Of a stretch of DNA of 6,469 bases, positions 1 to 5,710 are shown one piece after another. This DNA comes from Microbacterium sp. GTDB lineage: Bacteria; Actinomycetota; Actinomycetes; Actinomycetales; Microbacteriaceae. The notes under the pieces were generated by a model that was not told the DNA's origin, ran no database searches, and saw only the letters and a program-made list of their open reading frames with translations. Both the position numbers and the translations under genes were made by a program. Location of the stretch: contig QFPD01000129.1 of assembly GCA_003248845.1 (NCBI GenBank), positions 1-6,469 on the forward strand, read 5' to 3'. Every line of letters begins with the position of its first letter. Position 1 is the first letter of the stretch.

Positions 1-531
1 GTGGACGCGCCGTTCTGCTCTGCGTGCGGCGCTCGCACGGAGTTGCGCGCCGCCGGCTGGGCGCGACACTGTCCGTCCTGTGGGCGGGAGCACTTCCCGC
101 GCACCGACCCCGCCGTCATCGTCGCCATCCACGACGAGGGCGACGCTCGCCTTCTCCTCGGCAAGAATGCACTCTGGGCGGAGCGCAACATGTATTCGAC
201 CTTCGCGGGCTTCGTCGAGGCCGGGGAGTCCCTCGAAGCCGCGATCGTCCGGGAGCTCCGTGAGGAAGCCGGTGTCGAGGTCATCGCGAGTCACTATGGC
301 GGTTCGCAGGGGTGGCCCTACCCTCGGTCGCTCATGCTCGGATTCCACGCCGTCGTCAGGGGCGACGTCGCCCCGCGGCCGGACGGCGTCGAGATCGTCG
401 ACACACGCTGGTTCACGCGGTCGGAGCTGCGCACAGCCCTCGCTGATCCCGGCGCGGCGAGCTTCGCCCTGCCCGGAACGGCATCGATTGCGCGGCGTCT
501 CATCGAGGACTGGGTGGCGATGCCCGCGTGA
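1..531 (+). CDS. nudC: NAD(H) diphosphatase, NudC-type Nudix hydrolase (5' partial)
   Basis: Cytosolic Nudix hydrolase expected to split NADH/NAD+ into NMN(H) and AMP; characterised NudC proteins also remove NAD caps from RNA. Residue numbers count from base 1. A four-cysteine zinc ribbon (C6, C9, C24, C27) comes first, with the 3/15/3 spacing I recall for E. coli NudC. The Nudix box follows, complete as G70-x5-E76-x7-R84-E85-L86-x-E88-E89-x-G91-V92. Next is the family-specific segment S102-Q103-G104-W105-P106-Y107-P108-R109-S110, the usual SQPWPFPxS with glycine in place of the first proline. The frame is open at base 1, and the roughly 90 or more residues that precede the zinc ribbon in NudC proteins are absent. 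The gene therefore almost certainly begins upstream of the window, and the GTG at base 1 is probably an internal valine. The stop overlaps the helicase start by 4 bp (GTGA), which implies one transcript and coupled translation. Family assignment is firm; the substrate is inferred. Confidence 0.93.
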   Translation: MDAPFCSACGARTELRAAGWARHCPSCGREHFPRTDPAVIVAIHDEGDARLLLGKNALWAERNMYSTFAGFVEAGESLEAAIVRELREEAGVEVIASHYGGSQGWPYPRSLMLGFHAVVRGDVAPRPDGVEIVDTRWFTRSELRTALADPGAASFALPGTASIARRLIEDWVAMPA

Positions 532-2252
532 GCGGTGACGCGCTGGCAGGCCTCGACGAACAGCAGCGGGTCGCGGCATCGCTTCTCCGCGGACCCGTGT
601 GCGTTCTCGCCGGCGCCGGCACCGGCAAGACGCGCGTCATCACGCACCGGATCGCCCACGGCGTGGATACGGGCGCGTATTCGCCGGGGCGTGTCATGGC
701 CGTCACCTTCACGGCGAAAGCAGCGGGCGAGATGCGCGGGAGACTCCGAGCACTCGGCGTCGCGGGTGTCGCGGCGCGCACGTTCCATGCAACGGCGCTC
801 GCGCAGCTCAACTTCTTCTGGCCGCAGCTGGCCGGTGACACGGCGCCGTCGATCATCGACAAGAAGGTGCGTGTGCTGGGTCAGGCGGCCGACGGGCTCG
901 GTCTGCACCTGGATGCCGCGACGTTGCGCGACGTCGCAAGCCGCATCGAGTGGCGCAAGGTCGCGATGCGGACGATCGAGCAGGATGCCGCGCGGCATCC
1001 GCAGGGTCTCGGGTCGCTGGATGCCGGAAAGCTCGCCGATCTCATGCGTGCGTACGAGAAGGTCAAGGACGAGCGGCGCCAGCTGGACTTCGAAGACGTG
1101 CTGCTCGCGTGCGCTGGCATGCTCGAGTCCGAGCCGCGCGTCGCGGCGGCGGTCCACGAGCAGTACCGGCACCTCACCGTCGACGAGTTCCAGGATGTCT
1201 CGCCCGTGCAGCAGCGCCTGCTCGAGCTCTGGCTCGGTGATCGGCACGACATCTGCGTCGTCGGCGACGCGAGCCAGACGATCTACTCGTTCGCCGGCGC
1301 TGATCCGCGCTATCTGCTCGACTTCGCGCAGCACCACGAGGGCGCCCAGATCGTCCGGCTGGAGCACAACTATCGGTCCGATCCGGCGATCCTCGGTGTG
1401 GCGAATGCGCTCATGCGCGGGCGCCCCGGAGCCCTCGCCCTCACCTCGACGCGGACGGCCGGGCCGCTGCCGGTCGTCGCCGCCTACGACGACGACGCCG
1501 CGGAAGCCGACGGAGTGGCGGCAGCGGTGGCGGCACAGATCGCCGGGGGCGCCTCCCCGCACGACGTCGCAATCCTCTATCGGGCGAACGTGCAGTCTGC
1601 GCCGCTGCAGGCCGCCCTCGCGGCGCGGGGGATTCCCACGACCGTCCTGGGTGGCAAGCGGTTCTTCGACCTGCCCGAGGTGCGCCAGGCGGTCATGGCA
1701 CTGCGGGCCGCGACGGTCGCGCCGATCGAGACCTCGTTCCTCGCGACTGTCCGCGACATCCTTCGCGGGCTCGGGCTCAGCGACGAGCCGCCACCCGCCG
1801 GCGGCGCCCTGCGCGACGCGTGGGAGGCGCGCGCCGCCGTGCTTCGCCTTGCCGAGGAAGCAGGTTCTGCGACGACCCTCCGCGCCTTCACCGACGAGCT
1901 CATCGCGCGGGGCCGCGACCAGCACGAGCCCGCGCTCCGCACCGTGACCCTCGCGACGCTGCACGCGGCTAAGGGCCTCGAGTGGGACCACGTGCATCTC
2001 GTCGGCATGAGCGAGGGGCTCCTGCCGATCTCCTACGCCTCGGGTTTCGAGCAGATCGACGAGGAACGCCGCCTCGCCTATGTCGGCGTCACGCGAGCCG
2101 GGCGCTCCCTGTCGCTGTCGTGGGCTCGAAACGGCGGGACACCGGAGCGGCCGCGTCCTCGCGAGCGGTCGCGATTCCTTCAGGAGATCGGCACGAGCAG
2201 CGTGCGTGCGGCCGATGCACGTGCCACGTCCGGCGTGCGCTCCCGCCGCTGA
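528..2252 (+). CDS. uvrD2: UvrD/PcrA-family superfamily 1A ATP-dependent DNA helicase, UvrD2-like
   Basis: ATP-driven 3'-5' DNA unwinding enzyme, inferred to act in DNA repair or replication. All SF1A motifs are visible: Q-motif around LDEQQ (9-13); Walker A GAGTGKT (29-35); Ia TFTAKAAGEM (60-69); Ib TFHA (85-88); II VDEFQD (218-223); III VVGDASQTIYSFAGA (244-258); IV LEHNYRSDP (278-286); IVa YRANVQS (351-357); V TLHAAKGLEWDHV (477-489); VI DEERRLAYVGVTRA (511-524); and the closing RSRFLQEI (547-554). At 574 residues it is shorter than PcrA/UvrD1, because the stretch between motifs IV and V (2B domain) is small. It ends about 20 residues after the helicase core, with no HRDC domain or cysteine cluster; its only cysteines are C25, C195 and C243. 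The GTG start at 528 is chosen for its 4-bp overlap with nudC and because it places the Q-motif near the N-terminus; the upstream GAGGA (505-509) is far for a ribosome site. The 3' end overlaps the opposite-strand gene by 164 bp. The symbol rests on the nudC neighbourhood and size. Confidence 0.94.
   Translation: MSGDALAGLDEQQRVAASLLRGPVCVLAGAGTGKTRVITHRIAHGVDTGAYSPGRVMAVTFTAKAAGEMRGRLRALGVAGVAARTFHATALAQLNFFWPQLAGDTAPSIIDKKVRVLGQAADGLGLHLDAATLRDVASRIEWRKVAMRTIEQDAARHPQGLGSLDAGKLADLMRAYEKVKDERRQLDFEDVLLACAGMLESEPRVAAAVHEQYRHLTVDEFQDVSPVQQRLLELWLGDRHDICVVGDASQTIYSFAGADPRYLLDFAQHHEGAQIVRLEHNYRSDPAILGVANALMRGRPGALALTSTRTAGPLPVVAAYDDDAAEADGVAAAVAAQIAGGASPHDVAILYRANVQSAPLQAALAARGIPTTVLGGKRFFDLPEVRQAVMALRAATVAPIETSFLATVRDILRGLGLSDEPPPAGGALRDAWEARAAVLRLAEEAGSATTLRAFTDELIARGRDQHEPALRTVTLATLHAAKGLEWDHVHLVGMSEGLLPISYASGFEQIDEERRLAYVGVTRAGRSLSLSWARNGGTPERPRPRERSRFLQEIGTSSVRAADARATSGVRSRR
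983..1000. repeat. 18-bp perfect palindrome inside the helicase gene
   Basis: Two copies of the octamer GGATGCCG in inverted orientation joined by CG form a fully self-complementary 18-mer. It encodes part of the QDAARHP stretch of the helicase (around residues 152-158). It is one of 11 occurrences of the octamer in this window on the two strands. Confidence 0.6.
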
Positions 2253-2964
2253 TCGTCACCGACACCGTCGCAGGCCGGTCGACAGCACCGGCCGCGCGCA
2301 ACAGGCGCGCGGCGAGGATGGCGCCCTCGATCACGAGAGCCGGGTCGGTGGGCGTGCGCTCGCGCCCGAGGAGCTGTGCGGCCACGAGCGGCCAGTGCGA
2401 GTCGTCATCGGCTCGATGCTCGTGCCGGCAGGTGAGGCAGGCGGTGCGGCCGGGGATCACGAGAGGTCCCACGGCGACGCGATCCCCGGCGAGTTCGATC
2501 GGCAGATGCGTGATGTCGGCGGCCATGAGGGCGGCGGTTCGCCGCGGCTCGACGATCCGGTCGGCGATGAGGACGAGCGGGCGACCCGGGTCGGGCTCCT
2601 CCAGCGCCCAACGTGTCGTCCTCGCCGTCTCGACGCCCGCCGCCCGCCACGCGCTGGCGAGCGCTTCGGTCTCGGCGAAGCCGATGTCAGGCGGCATCTC
2701 CACGTCCACGGGGATCGGCTGCGCGGGTGCGGACGTCAACGCGCCCGCGATGTGCGCGACGAATGCCGCGGCATCCGCTGCCGATGCTCCGAGCGTCGCC
2801 GCGAGCGGCCCCAGCATCGCATCGGGGATGCCGCCGGCGAGCGCATCGAGCAGCCCCTCCTGCCACGGTGTGATCTCGTCGACCACGACGGCGCCGTCAG
2901 CCCCGAGCTGCACGGAGGATTCGGTGCGCCACAGCGGCGGGCGGGAGGGGGCGAGTCGCAGCAT
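2089..2964 (-). CDS. Orphan cyclodehydratase-like (degenerate E1/ThiF-type) zinc-binding protein, Rv3196-like
   Basis: Function unknown. The family resembles the leader-binding/E1-like half of azole-RiPP cyclodehydratases and is often annotated 'bacteriocin biosynthesis cyclodehydratase domain'. With the ATG at 2964 the protein has 291 residues and begins MLRLAPSRPPLW, a typical opening for this actinobacterial group as I recall it. Seen directly: the segment GPLVIPGRTACLTCRHEH (165-182) with C176xxC179, the following HWPLVAAQLLG, and a C-terminal C256-S-C258; the four cysteines are the expected zinc ligands. No GxGxxG nucleotide-binding loop is visible, so adenylating activity is unlikely. 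An in-frame ATG at 2991 would add nine residues (MRRGEQNRR) but has no ribosome site. A weak AGGCGAG lies about 12 nt before 2964. The gene sits 64 bp after the DUF2342 stop, so the two are probably co-transcribed. Its last 54 codons plus stop lie antisense to the helicase gene, and the last 25 or so residues after SPEG look like low-complexity tail. No YcaO or precursor peptide lies nearby. Confidence 0.82.
   Translation of the reverse strand: MLRLAPSRPPLWRTESSVQLGADGAVVVDEITPWQEGLLDALAGGIPDAMLGPLAATLGASAADAAAFVAHIAGALTSAPAQPIPVDVEMPPDIGFAETEALASAWRAAGVETARTTRWALEEPDPGRPLVLIADRIVEPRRTAALMAADITHLPIELAGDRVAVGPLVIPGRTACLTCRHEHRADDDSHWPLVAAQLLGRERTPTDPALVIEGAILAARLLRAAGAVDRPATVSVTISGGSARRTWHVHRPHARCSCRSPEGIATAREDAAAPVSRRFEPTTATGSARLA
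2273..2313. terminator. Two adjoining perfect hairpins just after the helicase stop, possible terminator without U-tract
   Basis: Hairpin one: GGCCGGT (2273-2279) pairs with ACCGGCC (2287-2293) across a 7-nt loop. Hairpin two: GCCGCGCGC (2291-2299) pairs with GCGCGCGGC (2305-2313) across a 5-nt loop. They share 2291-2293, so only one can form fully at a time. They begin 20 bp past the helicase stop at 2252 but lie inside the opposite-strand gene, and no U-run follows on either strand. They could end or slow helicase transcription, or may simply reflect Ala/Arg-rich GC-biased coding. Confidence 0.3.
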
Positions 2965-3028
2965 GCGCCGATTCTGCTCGCCTCGCCGCATCGCCGTTCC
3001 GACTGTCCACAGGCGACCCGAGGGTGAG

Positions 3029-4444
3029 TCAGACCGGGCGCGGATCCTCCGGCGCACCGTCGCCGTCGCCGTCGTCTTCGCTCTCGCCTGCCTCCTGCGC
3101 GAGCAGTTGGTCGAGAGCATCGTCGAACGCGTCGCGCGGCGGGGCCTCACCGGCCGCACGAGCGCGCAGGCGCGCGACGAGCGCCTGGCGGTCGTCGATG
3201 TCCTCCGGCGTCGGCATGAGGTCGGGGTAGTCCCACAGGCTGTCGCGTTCGGCCGCGCCTACGGCATCCGTCACCGCCCGCCACATCGCCGCCGCCTCGC
3301 GCAGGCGCCGGGGGCGCAGCTCGAGCCCGACGAGCGAGGCCATCGCCTGCTCCGCGGGGCCGCCGACGGCGCGGCGCCGTCGCACCGCTTCGGCGATCTT
3401 GGCGGCTTCCGGGAGGCGTGCGGTCGCGTCGGCCGTCACGACCTCGACCCACCCCTCGATCGTCGCGAGGAGGTTCTCGAGTCGCCCGAGCGCGGCTTCC
3501 TGCGTCTCGGTGCGCTGCGGCAGGAGCGCTCCCGACTCGATGAGCCCGCGCAGCTCTTCGGGCCGTGACGGATCGAAGCGCCCCGCAAGGTCCTCGAGCG
3601 CCGATGTGTCGACGTGGATGCCGCGGGCGAACTCGGTCACCTGCGAGATGACGTGCAGCCGCAGCCAGCGGGCGTGGCGGAACAAGCGCGCGTGCGCGAG
3701 TTCGCGTGTCGCGAGGTACAGCGCGAGCTGGTCGTCGGTCACGTCGAGGTCGCGCCCGAAGTCCGCGAAGTTCTGCGGCAGGATCGCGGCCACCCCGTCG
3801 GGCATGACGGGGATGCCGACGTCGCCCCCGGAGACGACTTCGAGCGAGAGACGCCCGATCACACCGCCGAGCTGGGCGGCGAACAACGAGCCGCCGATGC
3901 GGCGCATGAACGCGCCCGCACCCGCCACCAGTTGACGCATCTCCTCGGGGGTCTGCTCGTCGATCACGGACGTGAGCGCGCCGGCGATAGAGTCCGCGAC
4001 GGGCTCCGCGAGCTCCTGCCACACGGGCAGCGTCGCCTCGACCCACTGGCCGCGCGTCATGGCGACGGGCGCGGTCGCAAGCTCGGAGATCGTCGTGGCC
4101 TCGCTCAGCCACAGTGTGGCGAGGGCGAAGGCCTGGTCGAACTCGGTGCGGTCCGCCGCCGAGATGCTGAGTCCGTCCTTGTTCGAGAGATGCAGGGCCT
4201 GCGTCTTCGCCGCTGCCCAATCGATGCCGCCGTCATCCGACCCCTGCGCGAACGCCGCCTGCATCTGCGCCATCATCTGACGCAGCATCGCGGGGTCGAC
4301 CCCCATGCGTGAGAGGCCCTCGAGCTGGGCCGGGTCGATGTCGCCGGAGCCCGCGCTTCCGCCGAGCAGGTTCCGCAGCAGCTCCTGGAAATCCTCGGGG
4401 TCGAAGCCGCCCTCGAAGCGGTTGGGCGTGTCGTCGTCAGCCAT
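3029..4444 (-). CDS. DUF2342 family protein (putative zinc-dependent metalloprotease/hydrolase), Rv3195-like
   Basis: Member of the actinobacterial DUF2342 family, annotated as 'zinc-dependent metalloprotease' or 'putative hydrolase'; no activity is established for this branch to my knowledge. It has 471 residues and no signal peptide or membrane segment. The N-terminus (about 10-68) is G/D- and M/Q-rich. The core runs from about 100 to 410 and carries family hallmarks: SLFAAQLGGVIGRLS (186-200); NFADF (225-229); R247-E248-L249-A250-H251 followed by ARLF and RHARWLR; E330-G331-W332; and the signature LVGLELRPRRLREA (371-384). The site corresponding to HExxH lacks its first histidine (RELAH), while the downstream EGW glutamate is kept, so peptidase activity is uncertain. 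The C-terminus (453-468) is a strongly acidic tail. The ATG at 4444 is supported by GAAAGG 8 nt upstream. It is the first gene of a leftward unit with the cyclodehydratase-like gene and diverges from the PDZ protease across a 135-bp gap. Confidence 0.92.
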   Translation of the reverse strand: MADDDTPNRFEGGFDPEDFQELLRNLLGGSAGSGDIDPAQLEGLSRMGVDPAMLRQMMAQMQAAFAQGSDDGGIDWAAAKTQALHLSNKDGLSISAADRTEFDQAFALATLWLSEATTISELATAPVAMTRGQWVEATLPVWQELAEPVADSIAGALTSVIDEQTPEEMRQLVAGAGAFMRRIGGSLFAAQLGGVIGRLSLEVVSGGDVGIPVMPDGVAAILPQNFADFGRDLDVTDDQLALYLATRELAHARLFRHARWLRLHVISQVTEFARGIHVDTSALEDLAGRFDPSRPEELRGLIESGALLPQRTETQEAALGRLENLLATIEGWVEVVTADATARLPEAAKIAEAVRRRRAVGGPAEQAMASLVGLELRPRRLREAAAMWRAVTDAVGAAERDSLWDYPDLMPTPEDIDDRQALVARLRARAAGEAPPRDAFDDALDQLLAQEAGESEDDGDGDGAPEDPRPV

Positions 4445-4452
4445 GTCAGGCG

Positions 4453-4458
4453 CCTTTC
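4453..4458 (-). promoter_or_regulatory. Ribosome binding site of the DUF2342 gene
   Basis: GAAAGG on the minus strand, with 8 nt before the ATG whose first base is 4444. It supports that start over later in-frame alternatives. Confidence 0.7.
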
Positions 4459-4507
4459 AGCAGGCTCGTCGGGTCCCGTTCTACGCTAGTCGCACGGCCT
4501 CCGCCGC

Positions 4508-4522
4508 GGCGCGATCCGCGCC
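4508..4522. repeat. Short inverted repeat in the divergent promoter region
   Basis: GGCGCG and CGCGCC flank a 3-bp ATC centre, a perfect 6-bp dyad in the only sizeable intergenic gap. It could be an operator for a regulator of one or both units, or a chance GC-rich dyad; no known regulator site is recognised. Confidence 0.3.
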
Positions 4523-4566
4523 TCCGGACGAGGGGCGGCGTGTACGCCGATCGCGAACGGCCGGCC

Positions 4567-4574
4567 GGAAAGGG
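4567..4574 (+). promoter_or_regulatory. Ribosome binding site of the PDZ protease gene
   Basis: GGAAAGGG, with 5 nt before the GTG at 4580. It fixes the non-ATG start; the overlapping palindrome CGGCCGGCCG (4558-4567) ends where this site begins. Confidence 0.7.
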
Positions 4575-4579
4575 CTCGA

Positions 4580-5701
4580 GTGGCACTCTTCGACGACCGG
4601 GTGACGATCGTCCCCGCTCCGCGCCGGCAGCGTCCGCGCGCGACCACCATCGGCATCTGGTCGCTGACCGTCGCGATCTTCGCGCTCCTCGCCCTGACGC
4701 TCCTGCCGACGTCGTTCGTCATCCAGCAACCGGGTCCCGTCTTCAACACGCTCGGCTCGACGCAGAACGCGAGCGGCGAGGACGTGCCGCTGATATCGGT
4801 GAACGGCGCGCAGACCTACCCGACGTCGGGGGCCCTCGACCTCCTCACCGTGCAGGTCGTCGGGTCGCGCGAGCGCACTCCGTCGTGGTTCGAGCTCGCT
4901 CTCGCCTGGTTCGACCGTTCCCGTGCTGTGCTGCCCCTCGACGACGTCTTCCCGCAAGGACAGTCGACCGAACAGCGAAATCAGGAGAGTGCGGTCATGA
5001 TGGTCGACTCGCAGAAGGAAGCGACCGCTGCCGCCCTCACGCATCTCGGCTACGACGTCAAGCCGATGGTGAGGGTGTACTCCCTGACGGATGACTCCCC
5101 AGCGACGGGCATCCTGCAGAAGGACGACATCATCCTGGCGGCGAACGGTCAGGCCATCACTGAGACCGATGAGCTGAGATCGATCATCAACGCGGGAAGC
5201 GGTGCGCCTGTGACGCTCACCGTCGAGCGGGCCGGAGGCACCCTCAACGAGACCGTGACGCCGAAGCAGGTGACGTCGGACGGGAAGACGCTGTGGCTCA
5301 TCGGCGTCTCGACGATGCACGATTACGACTTCCCGATCGACGTCACGATCCAGCTCGACAACGTCGGGGGGCCCTCCGCGGGAATGATGTTCGCGCTCGG
5401 CATCATCGACACGCTGAGCGACGGGAACCTCAACGGAGCGGAGCAGGTCGCGGGCACGGGCACGATCGACGCGTCCGGCACCGTCGGGCCGATCGGCGGC
5501 ATCCGACAGAAGATGTACGGCGCGGTGGATGCCGGCGCGCGCTGGTTCCTCGCGCCCGAAGCCAACTGCGACGAGGTCGTCGGGCACGTGCCCGACGGGC
5601 TGCGCGTCTTCTCGGTCGGAACGCTCGACGACGCGCTGACCGCGCTGAAGGCGATCCGCGGCGACGGCGACGTCGAGGCTCTTCCCACCTGCGGCTCGTA
5701 G
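4580..5701 (+). CDS. Membrane-anchored PDZ/Lon-type (S16) serine protease, YlbL/Rv3194c-like
   Basis: Predicted extracytoplasmic serine protease tethered to the membrane. It has 373 residues: a short basic cytoplasmic N-terminus (1-21, including RRQRPR), one transmembrane helix (about 22-44), a linker region containing QQPGPVFNTLG (49-59), a PDZ domain (about 155-230, with SPATGILQKDDIILAANG), and a C-terminal Lon-like proteolytic domain. The Ser-Lys dyad is visible: S266 in GGPSAG (263-268) and K311 in GGIRQK (306-311), a spacing close to that of Lon. There is no AAA+ domain, as expected for this family. The GTG at 4580 is supported by GGAAAGGG (4567-4574) five bases upstream and places the membrane helix sensibly. 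In Bacillus subtilis the relative YlbL degrades the DNA-damage-induced division inhibitor YneA; a similar substrate here is inference only. It ends 9 bp before the UPF0182 gene, so the two are probably co-transcribed. Cysteines at 330 and 371 in the outer domain could form a disulfide, a guess. Confidence 0.95.
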   Translation: MALFDDRVTIVPAPRRQRPRATTIGIWSLTVAIFALLALTLLPTSFVIQQPGPVFNTLGSTQNASGEDVPLISVNGAQTYPTSGALDLLTVQVVGSRERTPSWFELALAWFDRSRAVLPLDDVFPQGQSTEQRNQESAVMMVDSQKEATAAALTHLGYDVKPMVRVYSLTDDSPATGILQKDDIILAANGQAITETDELRSIINAGSGAPVTLTVERAGGTLNETVTPKQVTSDGKTLWLIGVSTMHDYDFPIDVTIQLDNVGGPSAGMMFALGIIDTLSDGNLNGAEQVAGTGTIDASGTVGPIGGIRQKMYGAVDAGARWFLAPEANCDEVVGHVPDGLRVFSVGTLDDALTALKAIRGDGDVEALPTCGS

Positions 5702-5703
5702 GA
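5700..5703 (+). promoter_or_regulatory. Ribosome binding site of the UPF0182 gene
   Basis: AGGA overlaps the last two bases of the protease stop codon and lies 7 nt before the GTG at 5711. The overlap suggests re-initiation or coupling after the protease is translated. Confidence 0.6.
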
Positions 5704-5710
5704 TGGGAGA

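Larger units (their letters stand above)
4445..4579. promoter_or_regulatory. Divergent intergenic region with candidate back-to-back promoters
   Basis: This 135-bp gap lies between the start codons of the DUF2342 gene (leftward) and the PDZ protease gene (rightward), so promoters for both units should be here unless transcripts enter from elsewhere. On the minus strand a TAGAAC hexamer (4483-4478), inside TAGCGTAGAAC, is a plausible -10 box that would give a leader of about 25 nt for the DUF2342 gene; no good -35 is seen. On the plus strand the same spot contains TACGCT (4482-4487), a poorer -10 candidate for the protease. A short inverted repeat at 4508-4522 lies between. The promoter calls are weak; that the region drives at least one unit is inferred from the arrangement. 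Confidence 0.4.

Noticed and set aside
1..531. nudC as a complete 176-residue protein starting with the GTG at base 1
   Set aside because: NudC proteins have an N-terminal domain before the zinc ribbon, and here the first cysteine is residue 6. The start is most likely beyond the left edge.
318..1997. Long minus-strand open frame (559 codons) opposite nudC and uvrD2
   Set aside because: Its translation is Arg/Glu/His-rich with no recognisable domain, while the plus strand carries complete Nudix and helicase motifs. Long antisense frames are common in high-GC DNA.
2089..2964. RiPP/bacteriocin biosynthesis cluster suggested by the cyclodehydratase-like protein
   Set aside because: No YcaO, dehydrogenase, transporter or small precursor frame is seen nearby, and the neighbours form a conserved housekeeping block.
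2992..3159. Upstream extension of the cyclodehydratase-like protein to 3159
   Set aside because: It would overlap the DUF2342 gene by about 130 bp and add a basic low-complexity N-terminus; the family-like opening begins at 2964.
1982..3568. Long plus-strand open frame (528 codons) across the end of uvrD2 and the two minus-strand genes
   Set aside because: Low-complexity Arg/Ala/Ser/Pro-rich translation with no domain, antisense to two clear families.
4481..5587. Minus-strand open frame opposite the PDZ protease
   Set aside because: Arg/Asp-rich shadow of a gene with an intact Ser-Lys dyad, PDZ domain and membrane helix.
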